Part shown: positions 35,101 to 45,388 of the stretch, one piece after another
How the letters are laid out: every line of letters starts with the position of its first letter
How positions within the stretch are numbered: the first letter of the stretch is position 1
DNA from: Manihot esculenta
Taxonomy: Eukaryota; Streptophyta; Magnoliopsida; Malpighiales; Euphorbiaceae
Assembly (NCBI RefSeq): GCF_001659605.2
Contig: NC_035170.2
Span: 25,400,020-25,464,019 of the forward strand
Length of the DNA: 64,000 bases
Reading direction: 5' to 3'
Program-made: the position numbers and the translations under genes
The notes under the pieces: generated by a model
Told to the model about the DNA's origin: nothing
The model's input: the letters and a program-made list of their open reading frames with translations, nothing else
The model's database searches: none

Positions 35101-37141
35101 TCACATGAGCTAAATACCCCTGACATCCCTTCCTAAGCAACCTACGAGCCTGAAGAGCTGATATCAGACCTCTAGGTGTGCCCTTCTTGTCTCCTCTGAA
35201 GACGACCTTTGACCCGTTCTGATCTCTGAACTTGACTACCTTGTCCCTGCAGTCCAAGGTAGCACCATGAGCAGATAGCCAATCCATCCCTAGAATGACG
35301 TCAAAGTCTGTCAAATCTAGAACCACAAGGTCGGCGGAGAGGCATCTTCCCTCAACAAAAACTGGACTGTACTGGCAGACTGACACTGCCACTGACGAGT
35401 CACACTTGGGTCCACTGACCCATAGGGGACACTCTAACCCAGAGACTATCAGACCCAACCTCTCAACGGCTCTCGGAGCAATAAATGAATGAGATGCACC
35501 CGGGTCCATTAATGCATACACATCAGAACACCCAATGACGAGATTACCTGACACCACGGTGTTGGATGTGTTAGCCTCCTGCTGAGTCATGGTGAAGATC
35601 CTGGCTGGAGCTGATGGACCTTCACCTCGGGAACCAAAAGAAGAGGCTGCCCCTCTCCCTCTACCTCTGCCACTGCCCTGAGTTGTGGCTGGAACTGCTG
35701 GCTGTGCCACACTACCAGAAGCTGTCTGCTGGGGCTGGCCCATAAAAGGCGCTCTAGGACACTCCCGAGCTATGTGTCCCTCCTGTCCACATCTGAAACA
35801 TGTATTAGTCCCAGCTCGACACACTCCCCTGTGCGGTCTTCCACATCTCTGGCATTCTGTACCATCTGAGCCTGAGCTCGAGCCACCGCCAAATCCCAGA
35901 CCGGACTTCAACTTGTTCCAAAACTTATTCTTCTTCGGCTTCCTGGTGGTATTATCCCACCTCTTCTTACCTGAGCTCTGAGAAGAGAAACCTGGTCCTC
36001 CTCTGCCTGGGGTCTTAACCCCTGAAGACTGGGCCACTGACTGCTTCACTGACCCCTCAACTATAGCACTTGCTTCCATTCTTCGAGCCATATCCACCAC
36101 AGTGTGGAAACTTTCTCTCTCAGCTGACTGAATCAACGAGGAGTACCTGGAATGCAGCTTCATAACATACCTCTTGGCTTTCTTCATATCTGTATCTAGA
36201 GCTTGCCCTGAAAAAGGCAATAGCTCCAAGAATTTATCCGTGAACTCCTCTACACCCATGTGCTCTGACTGCCTCAGTTGTTCAAACTCAATCATCTTCA
36301 GTTCTCTAGAACTGTCTGGAAAAGCCCATCCAGCGAACTCATTCGCAAATTCTTCCCATGTCATACCTTCTAGTCTCGGGTCCACATAACACTTGAACCA
36401 TTCCCGTGCCTTCTTGCACTTTAAAGTGAACCCTGCCATCTGAATGGCCCTGCTGTCACTTGCCCCTAGCTCATCAGTTATTGTCTTCACTACTCTCAGA
36501 TACTCAAAGGGGTCATCCCCTGACTTGTATTTGGGAGCATCCAGCTTGAGGTAATCTATCATCTTTACCTTGCTCCCATCTGCTGAGCTAGGTCTAGGAG
36601 GTTGAGTAACTGGGGCTGCTGGTTCTGTAGGTGGTGGAGGTGGAGGTGCAGCATTCCCCGAGGTGGGGTTTGCCGGGTTTGGATAGAAGGGTGAGGGTGG
36701 ATAAGCTGGGTACTGTGTGTAAGGTGGATAGAAAGGTGGATAGGGCATGCAGGTAGGGTAGGGGTTAAAGCTGGAGTAATCCGATGTGCCTCCCATCGGA
36801 TACCCTGAACCCTGTGGAAAGGGTGGATAATGGGGTGGAAAACCATACCCTGAGGCCTGAACGCCTCCCTGAGACTCCCCTGTCCCTTCTTCCTCCATGC
36901 TCACATCCAGATTCCCATCCCTCCTCTGATCCTCTTCCATAACCTCCCTCACATCTGAAGAACTTCCTCCTCTATCAGTCCCCCTTCTGCTAGCATCAAA
37001 AGACCTTCTAGGGTCCCTTGACACTCTTTCTCTGTTGGCTCTACAAGACATTGCCCTAGGCAATGTAGGAGGACGGGCGCTCGTGCCCTCATCCTCAGGT
37101 GGCACTCCAGTCAATCGTGCAGATCGACGAGTTCCTCTCAT
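32162..37141 (-). pseudogene. Gag-pol of gypsy element F, one TGA stop
   Basis: A 4980-bp frame (1660 codons) from [12 protein letters not shown] to HLF. In order: a gag domain (about residues 190-310), a CCHC knuckle [14 protein letters not shown] (about 448), a protease with MDPGASHSF (Asp about 546), RT with FIDD (about 880), RNase H (CDASR about 1029), an integrase zinc finger, an integrase core with D1316, D1377 and E1413 (35-residue spacing), and a tail ending [14 protein letters not shown] that looks chromodomain-like. Codon 758 (34868-34870) is TGA where copy J has CGA (Arg), cutting the protein before RT. In addition, the zinc-finger Cys found in G and J (SACEVC) is Tyr here (SAYEVC, about 1283). 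Both changes fit C-to-T deamination on one or the other strand. Confidence 0.93.
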
Positions 37142-37397
37142 CCTGTTTTCTGAAAAACAGTACACATCAAGCAAGCATTAGCATCATATGGTTCATGTGG
37201 GCACACATGAACCCTCATCACATATACATCATTCATATCATAGCATCAATGCACATGTATATAATCATGGCATTTCACATCATCATACAAGACAGGACTC
37301 CACATCCTATCCTAGTGGACATGACCTTTCCTATTGTGCTTGACCTTCTATAACATTTATGAGCCCGACACTCTAGGTCCGACCATATGAACCTAGG

Positions 37398-37409
37398 GCT
37401 CTGATACCA
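37398..37409 (-). promoter_or_regulatory. Primer-binding site of element F
   Basis: On the minus strand this reads tggtatcagagc, complementary to the 3' end of initiator methionine tRNA. It lies three bases inside the 5' LTR, where reverse transcription would be primed. Confidence 0.88.
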
Positions 37410-37412
37410 TTC

Positions 37413-38479
37413 TGTAACGACCCAAAAATCGGACCGCTACCGGCGCTAGGATCCGGGTCGACTTAAGGCCGCCGGGACCCGTAGCAAGCCAAACACACAT
37501 CCTGGAAACCTGTATAATCCCATACATGATCGACAACATGCATAAAAATTTAAACTTTTCTATCATACATCCAACTCAACCTGAACATACATTACATAAC
37601 CATAGTCATGACCCCTCTGTGGGATCTCAACAATGCCCCAATGAGCACTATAACATGAGATGAGTTGGCTAACATCTGTATCAACAAATATCTAAGATCA
37701 TGCATCAACAAGGGATTACAATACTCATAGGGTCAAGCACATCTATAACCTCAATATACCTCATTACATAACATACTGAAATTTCTTACATTACATCATA
37801 GTACAATTGTCATGTCCACAATCTAACTATTACATACACATACTTCAAAACTCTGGCTAACCTCCTGGTCTACCCTGTACCTGCACATCTGGGGTTAGGG
37901 GAGAGGGGTGAGCTACAAAGCCCAGTGAGCAGAATAGTGAAATCATATAATTAAAAATCTCATGCCATTATGTAATGCAACACATCACAACAAATCACAT
38001 CTCGGATGGTATTGTCACCAATAGTCCTCTACATAGTCCAACTGTGCCGGGACGTAGAATGGGTACAACCGGTCTTTCTCTTATCATAACATATCATAAC
38101 ATACCAATGTGCCAGGGACGTAGAATGGGTACAACCTGGACTTTCTCTTACATCGTGCCAGGGACGTAGAATGGGTACAACCTGGACTTCCATACCATAT
38201 CATGCCGTAACATCATCATGCCATATGAGGACAAAAGGATCATCCAATAACCAATCCACATCAACATCATAAATGCAATGCAACATATTCGTGAATACTA
38301 ATGCAAACAACCTACTATATCTCATGGCATTCATGATGCATGGATCATGCTCAATATTCATATTTCATTTATTTTAAAACTTAAGGTTTATTCCACTCAC
38401 CTCTGTCTAGCTCTGACAAACTCTGTAGCAGCTGGCTCACTGCTGGGGTCCTCGGTTCCTCGGGTCCGAACCTACACAG
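37413..38479 (-). repeat. 5' LTR of element F, truncated
   Basis: Starts tgtaacgacccaaaaatcgg and matches the 3' LTR almost base for base until cctacacagg, then stops. About 1.25 kb of the LTR is missing, including the part with the CpG-palindrome islands. Confidence 0.9.
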
Positions 38480-38506
38480 GGGTCCTCGGTTCCTCGGGTC
38501 CGAACC
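38447..38506 (+). repeat. 26-bp filler duplication at the F/G junction
   Basis: A 26-bp LTR segment starting ggtcctcggttcctcggg occurs at 38447-38472 and again at 38481-38506, separated by tacacagg. The second copy runs straight into gag of element G at 38507. Filler copied from adjacent sequence is typical of error-prone end joining. Confidence 0.88.
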
Positions 38507-38507
38507 C

Positions 38508-41500
38508 AAGGGCAAGAAGAATAAGTTCTGGAACAAAGTCAAGTCCAGTCTGGGATTTGGAAGTGGCTCAAGCTCTGGTGCGGATAACGCAGTTTGTGCA
38601 AGGTGTGGCAGACCACACAAGGGAGTATGTCGTTTTGGGACGAACGCTTGTTTTAGATGTGGTCAGGAGGGGCATTTAGCTCGAGATTGTCCAAGAGCGG
38701 CCCCGATGGCTCAGTCCCAGCAGACAGCTTCAGGCAGTGTAGCGCAGCCAGTAGCTCCAGCCATGACTCAGGCCAGTGGCAGAGGCAGAGGGAGAGGAGC
38801 AGCCTCTTCTTCAGCGGGTTTCAGAGGTGAAGGTCCATCAGCCCCAGCACGGATCTTCACAATGACACAGCAGGAGGCAGACGCATCCAACACCGTAGTG
38901 GCAGGTAATCTCGTCATAGGTTGTTCGGATGTTTATGCATTGATGGACCCTGGTGCATCTCATTCATTTATTGCTCCGAGAGCCGTCCAGAGGTTGGGGT
39001 TGATGATCTCTGGGTTAGAGTGTCCTCTCTGGGTCAGTGGACCCAAGTGTGATCCATCAGTGGCAGAGTCAGTCTGTCAGTGTAGTCCAGTTTTTGTTGA
39101 GGGGAGATGCATGTCCGCCGACCTTGTGGTTCTAGATTTGACAGACTTTGACGTCATTCTAGGGATGGACTGGTTATCTACCCATGGTGCTACCTTGGAC
39201 TGCAGGGACAAGGTAGTCAGGTTCAGAGGTCAGGATGGATCAGAGGTTGTCTTCAGAGGAGACAGGAGGGGTACACCTAGAGGTATGATCTCAGCTCTTC
39301 AGGCTCGTAGGTTGCTTAGGAGGGGATGTCAGGGGTATTTGGCTCATGTGAGAGAGCTTAATAGTCAGGTTAGAGAGCCCGCCTCGGTGCCAGTGGTTAG
39401 AGAGTTCTTAGATGTGTTCCCAGACGAACTGCCAGGTTTACCACCTGCTAGGGAGATAGAGTTCGAGATAGAACTGATGCCTGGAACCCGACCGATCTCT
39501 ATCCCTCCCTACAGGATGGCGCCAGCAGAATTGAAAGAGTTGAAGGAGCAGTTACAGGAGCTGGTAGACAAGGGCTTCATCCGACCGAGTACCTCACCCT
39601 GGGGTGCTCCAGTGCTGTTTGTGAAAAAGAAGGATGGATCTCTTAGACTTTGTATCGACTACAGGCAGTTGAACAAAGTCACTACCAAGAACAAGTACCC
39701 ATTGCCAAGGATCGACGATCTATTCGACCAGCTAGCAGGAGCGGGTTGTTTCTCTAAAATAGATCTGAGGTCCGGGTATCATCAGTTGAGGATCAGGGAA
39801 GAGGATGTACCAAAGACAGCTTTCAGGACCAGATATGGGCATTTTGAGTTCCTTGTGATGCCGTTCGGGTTAACTAACGCCCCTGCAGCATTCATGGACC
39901 TCATGAATAGAGTGTTTAGTCAATACCTGGATCACTTTGTTATTGTCTTCATAGATGATATCTTAGTGTATTCCAGGAATGCAGAGGAGCATGCCCATCA
40001 TCTGAGGTTGGTTCTACAGACCTTGAGGGAACATGGCTTGTATGCCAAGTTCTCTAAGTGTGAGTTCTGGCTGAGGAGCATTTCGTTCTTGGGGCATGTA
40101 GTGTCAGAGAATGGGATTGAGGTAGACCACAAGAAGATAGAGACTGTGGCTAACTGGCCTAGACCCACTTCAGTGATAGAGATCAGGAGTTTCTTGGGTT
40201 TGGCAGGTTACTACAGGAGGTTCGTACAAGACTTCTCAAAGATAGCAGCTCCTCTGACCAAACTAACCAGGAAGAATCAGAAGTTTCTGTGGACCGACCA
40301 GTGCGAAGAGAGTTTTGAGGAGCTTAAGAAGAGGTTGACTTCAGCACCAGTTTTAGCTCTACCATCTAGTGGAGAGGACTTTACAGTCTTTTGTGATGCG
40401 TCCCGTGTGGGACTGGGTTGTGTGCTTATGCAGAAAGAGAGGGTGATTGCTTATGCTTCTAGGCAGCTAAAGAAGCATGAGTTGAATTACCCCACACATG
40501 ACCTTGAGATGGCAGCAGTAATCTTTGCACTGAAGATGTGGAGGCACTACCTCTATGGGGTTAAATGTGAGATCTTTACAGATCATAAGAGCCTGCAATA
40601 CATCCTGAGTCAAAGAGACTTAAATTTGAGACAGAGGAGATGGGTAGAGTTGCTGAGTGACTATGATTGCAAGATTCAGTATCATCCGGGTAAGGCAAAT
40701 GTCGTGGCAGACGCCCTAAGCCGGAAGTCACTAGGCAGTCTATCCCACATCACGGCAGAAAGGAGACCGGTGGTGAAGGAGTTTTACAAGCTCATTGAGG
40801 AAGGTCTACAGATGGAGTTATCTGGTACAGGTGCCTTGGTCGCTCAGATGAAAGTGACACCCGTGTTTCTGGAGCAGGTGGCTCAGAAACAGCATGAGGA
40901 CCCAAAGTTAGTGAAGATTGCCAGGACTGTTCAGTCAGGCAAGGACAGTGAGTTCAGATTCGACAATAGGGGGATCCTCCGCTATGGGAGTCGATTGTGT
41001 GTACCAGATGACATAGGGCTAAAAGGAGACATTATGAGAGAGGCTCATAATGCAAGATACAGCATTCACCCCGGAGCCACCAAGATGTATCAAGATCTGA
41101 AGAAAGTCTATTGGTGGCCAGCTATGAAGAAAGAAGTGGCACAGTTTGTGTCAGCCTGCGAAGTGTGTCAGAGGGTGAAGCTGGAACATTAGAAGCCGGC
41201 TGGAATGCTTAACCCACTACCTATTCCAGAGTGGAAATGGGAGAATATAGCTATGGACTTCGTAGTGGGGTTACCGGCGACGTCCAACAGATTGGACTCC
41301 ATATGGGTGATTGTGGACAGACTCACCAAATCTGCTCACTTCATCCCTGTCAGGAGTGGCTACTCTGTGGACAAGTTGGCGCAGGTATATGTGGATGAGA
41401 TCGTCAGGCTGCATGGGGTTCCGGTTTCGATAGTGTCGGACAGAGGGCCCCAGTTCACCTCCAGGTTTTGGCGGAGTCTGCAGAATGCCATGGGTACTAG

Positions 41501-42290
41501 GTTGGATTTCAGTACTGCCTTCCACCCCCAGACTGATGGACAGTCAGAAAGGACCATCCAGACTATCGAGGATATGCTTAGAATGTGTGTGCTGGACTTT
41601 GGCGGTTCTTGGAGGCAGCATCTACCTTTGGTGGAGTTTGCCTACAATAACAGTCATCATGCTAGCATCGGGATGGCTCCATATGAAGCTTTATATGGAA
41701 GGAAGTGCAGATCACCTGTTTGCTGGGAAGAGGTAGGAGAGAGGTCCTTAGCAGGACCCGAGCTAGTAGAGATCACCAGCAGGGTGGTGCCCATGATCAG
41801 AGAAAGAATCAAGACAGCTGCAAGCAGACAGAAGAGTTATGCAGACATCCGCAGACGGCAAGTGGAGTTTCAGGAGGGGGATCTAGTATTGCTTAAGGTG
41901 TCTCCAATGAAAGGAGTGGTTAGGTTCGGGAAGAAAGGTAAGCTGGCTCCGCGGTACATCGGACCCTTTGAAGTCTTGCAAAAGATTGGGAATGTATCGT
42001 ACAAGCTGGATTTACCTGCTTCAATGGAGAGAATCCATCCGGTTTTCCATGTTTCTATGTTGAGAAAATTCGTGTCAGATCCGGGCAAGGTTCTTAGTGA
42101 GCCTGATGTGGAGATCCAAGAGGATCTCACCTATGTTGAGCAGCCAGTACGGATCCTAGACACCCAGATCAGGAAGCTGAGAAACAAGGAAATCCCGATG
42201 GTGAAAGTCATGTGGAACCACCACAATATGGAAGAATGCACTTGGGAGACACGGGAGTCCATGCTCCGGCAATATCCCCATCTCTTTTAA
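38508..42290 (+). pseudogene. Gag-pol of gypsy element G, one TAG stop
   Basis: Open from the truncated gag ([10 protein letters not shown]) through a CCHC knuckle ([14 protein letters not shown]), protease (MDPGASHSF), RT (FIDD), RNase H (CDASR) and the integrase zinc finger ([13 protein letters not shown]). A single TAG at 41190-41192 replaces the CAG found in F and J. The same frame then continues with [19 protein letters not shown] through the integrase core ([19 protein letters not shown]) to the tail [20 protein letters not shown]-to-T at a CAG (CHG) site suggests deamination of methylated cytosine. The reading frame is otherwise undamaged over 3.7 kb. Confidence 0.93.
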
Positions 42291-42389
42291 GGTTAGTCTC
42301 TATATGTTTATGTGTGTATGTTATGTTGTTTGGTATGCATGTACTAGTTGAGGAACATTCGGGGACGAATGTTCTTAAGGGGGGGAGAA

Positions 42390-45108
42390 TGTAATACCCG
42401 GCTAGGGATGTAAACGGGTAGGGTACCCGCGAAAATTAAACTATCCGAATCCGAACCCGGTTTATATTAGTAATATCCGAATCCGTTCCGAACCCGATTA
42501 AAAATTAATTTAAACTATCCGAATCCGTACCAAACCCGATTATTATTACCCGAATAAAACCCGAACCCGTTTAATCTTATATATTTTAATTAATAATTTA
42601 TATAAAAAATATTTCTCATTAATAATTTTCATTTAAAAAATCTAATATTTCTAAAAAATATTTAAATTTAAATTTTTAAATAAAAATATATAAAAAAATT
42701 TATAAATATTATTGTAAAATATATTTTTATATTAAATTAATTATTTATATAAACGGGTTCGGGTGGTGGGTACCCTGTACATAAAATCCGACTCCGATCC
42801 GAACCCGCAACGGGTATTATTTTTAAAACCCGAACCCGTCCCAAACCCGATTATAACTACCCAAATCCGTTCTATTAGGGTTCGGTCGGATCGGGTACCC
42901 GAAAATACCCGATCCGTTGCCATCCCTATACCCGGCTAGACTCCGGTATCGGGATTCCTACCGTCCGGTGGAATCTCGGATGTCGGAGACCTCTAGAAGG
43001 GTAGAATCATGTTTTTATAAAAATGTTTTCATGTTTTAATGGTTTTGAGTATGAAATTGAATGAGTTTTTGCATGAAAAAGTCTTTGGAGGAAAACCCAG
43101 GTTCGGCCGCCGAAAGTCAAGTTCGGCCGCCGAACATGCATGCGTTTTGGAGGCACGTTAGGCCCCCGAAAGCATGAGTGAGGGAAGTCCAGATTCGGCC
43201 GCCGAAAGTCAAGTTCGGCCGCCGAACATTTGCATGGATGCGGAGGCACATTCGGCCCCCGAACGTGGTCTGGCCAGCCACTATAAAAGGGTCCCTTAGC
43301 CGAAAACGGGCGAGCTTTTCCCCATTTTCGGCCAAGGTGAGCTTTCCGCCGTCCCTCACCCATTTTTTGATGTTCTTCCTCTAAATCTTTCAAGATTTTC
43401 ACTTGTTTTCACTTGGTTTGAAAGATTTAAGCTTTTGAAACAAGTTTTGGAGCTTTGGGAACTCAGGAGCTCATTTTCGTGGATCTCCAAGTTTAGGTCG
43501 TCTCCCTCTCGATCTTCAAGAGGTAAGAGCCGATCTTAAGCTCCTTATGTGTTTTAAGTGAGATTTTATGAGTTCTATGAGTAGAAATGCATGTTAGGGT
43601 ATATGTTGAGTTTATGGGTTTTTATTGAGGTTTTGAACAATGTGGCTTGCTTGAGTATGTTTGAAGTGTTGTAGTTGGGGTATTTGATGTTTTGAGGCCC
43701 CTAGGAACTTGTATGCATGATTTGGTTGAGATATATGCTTGATTTGAGGTTTTAGGAGGCAAGAGGTTCATGTGAACCAAGTCTCTGCCCTTCTGGCAGA
43801 AACCAGGTTCGGCCGCCGAAGGGAGTTTCGGCCGCCGAACCCCCTTTGTGGAGGCAGCATTCGGCTGCCGAAGTTGCCCCCGAAAAGAGACTTTCGTCTC
43901 TGTCTGGGACTTTCGGCCGCCGAAGGTGCCGCCGAAAGTGCCTGACTTTCGGATCTGTCCAGGACTTTCGGCCGCCGAAGGTGCCGCCGAAAGTGTCCTG
44001 TTCAGCCATTTCTTGCATGTTTTGATGTGATATTTTCAGGATGTTTTAGGGGGATTTTGGGGAGTATATTAGAGTTGTAATTACGTATGTTTGGTCCCTC
44101 ATTTGAGTCCACCTGTGTAGGTTCGGACCCGAGGAACCGAGGACCCCAGCAGTGAGTTCAGCTGCTTCGGTATTGTCAGAGTCAGCCAGAGGTGAGTAGG
44201 ACTAAACTTAATCTTTTAAAATTAAATGTTTTATCATGTTTCATGCATCATGATTATGCAATAGGATGATTGCATTAGTTTCACGAATATGTCGCATTGC
44301 ATCTATTGTTGTTGATGTGGGTGAATGTTGGATGACCCAATTAGTCCAAGACAGGAAGACCAGGACCCCATTCTACGGCCTGGCACGATAGTGGACTCGA
44401 AGACCAGGAGCCCAGAGGAGGCCCTGGGATAATGGTGAGTAATGTATGTATGACAGGAAGACCAAGACCCCATGCTACGGCCTGGCACAGAGTTAACTTG
44501 GACTAATTGGTGACAAGTTCACTCAACCCTTATGTGAATTGTTTGTGTTATGATGCATTTCATTAAAGCATAGTGTTAAAATGTTTTATAGTTCAGCTCA
44601 CTGGGCTTTTAGCTCACCCCTCTCCCTTTACCCCCAGGCTTGCAGGTACAGGATATAGTGCGGGAGTCCGGATAGAGAAAAGAGGTCATGTTTTTGTAAT
44701 AGCTAGAAATGGACATGATCAAATTGTAATGTAAAAGTACAGTATAGTTATGTAATGAGTTTTATGGATGTTAGTGTGTGCTTGACCATAGATTGTTGTA
44801 TCCCTTTTAATACATGATCTTAGAGATTTTGATGATGTTTATGTAAACCAACTCAACAGATGTTATGTTTCCCATTGGGGGCACAGATGAGATCCCACAG
44901 AGGGATCAAAGTTATGTTTATGTTTATGCACAGGTTGAGTTTGGTTGATATTCATGGAAAGAAAAGTTTTAATTTTTATGCATATTGTTGATCATGTATG
45001 GGATTATACAGGTTTACAGGTTTTATGTCAGGCTTGCTACGGGTCCCGGCGGCCTTAAGTCGACCCGGATCCTAGCGCCGGTAGCGGTCCGATTTTCGGG
45101 TCGTTACA
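42390..45108 (+). repeat. 3' LTR of element G, carrying a MITE
   Basis: Starts tgtaatacccggc just after the gggggggagaa polypurine tract and ends ttcgggtcgttaca. Without the 526-bp MITE and one 8-bp duplication it would be about 2185 bp, normal for the family. CpG-palindrome islands lie near 43100-43265 and 43805-44000. Confidence 0.92.
42403..42928 (+). mobile_element. hAT-type MITE inside the LTR of G
   Basis: 526 bp with inverted ends tagggatg and catcccta, flanked by a perfect 8-bp duplication tacccggc (42395-42402 and 42929-42936). The interior is AT-rich with many cccgaaccc / gggttcggg words in both orientations and no coding frame. The ends and duplication size fit hAT. The sequence differs from the MITEs at 438-906 and 25211-25661. 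It must be younger than G. Confidence 0.9.
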
Positions 45109-45300
45109 ATACATAAAGAAGAAATTACTTTAAGATCCCTTTCTTGTGGTATGCTTCCAAAATATGCATTTTTTCCTTTTGAGATTGAAGCAATTTCGTT
45201 CTTGTTAGCAAGGGACCTACAAGCTCAACATAAACACTTTTGAAGATAATTAGTAGCATACCAATTGTTTATTAATAATCAAAATAAGGATTAGAACATT
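45109..45300. other. Unassigned 190 bp between element G and gag of E
   Basis: Does not match gag of the other copies at this position. The minus strand reads a short peptide-like run (GPLLTRTKLLQSQKEKMHIL) before a stop. It could be filler or part of another element; origin unknown. Confidence 0.4.
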
Positions 45301-45388
45301 TAGGTTCAACATAAGGCATATATGGCATGTAAGTAGGATGTGGGACAAAACTAGAGTACTCCGACGTACCTCCCATCGGATACCCTGG
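45301..45388 (-). pseudogene. Gag fragment of element E, distal part
   Basis: Minus-strand match to the proline/tyrosine-rich gag region (compare 36730-36800), ending at the word gataccctgg, where element H inserted. It continues in 48395-48716. Most downstream gag is missing. Confidence 0.7.

Larger units (their letters stand above)
29735..38479 (-). mobile_element. Gypsy element F (Tekay/Del-like), nearly complete
   Basis: Minus-strand element with a full 3' LTR (29735-32051), polypurine tract, one gag-pol frame (37141-32162), a leader, a primer-binding site and a 5' LTR truncated at about 38479. The two LTRs differ by very few bases by eye, so insertion was recent. LTRs above 2 kb and a chromodomain-like tail on pol suggest a Tekay/Del-type chromovirus. 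The 5' LTR breaks into element G (plus strand), so no right-hand target duplication can be read; the left flank is cctct. Confidence 0.9.
38507..45108 (+). mobile_element. Gypsy element G, 5' truncated, opposite to F
   Basis: A plus-strand relative of F lacking its 5' LTR, leader and most of gag. It retains the end of gag, protease, RT, RNase H, integrase, polypurine tract and a full 3' LTR (42390-45108). The sequence after the LTR is ataca. The 5' side is fused to the 5' LTR of F. Confidence 0.92.
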
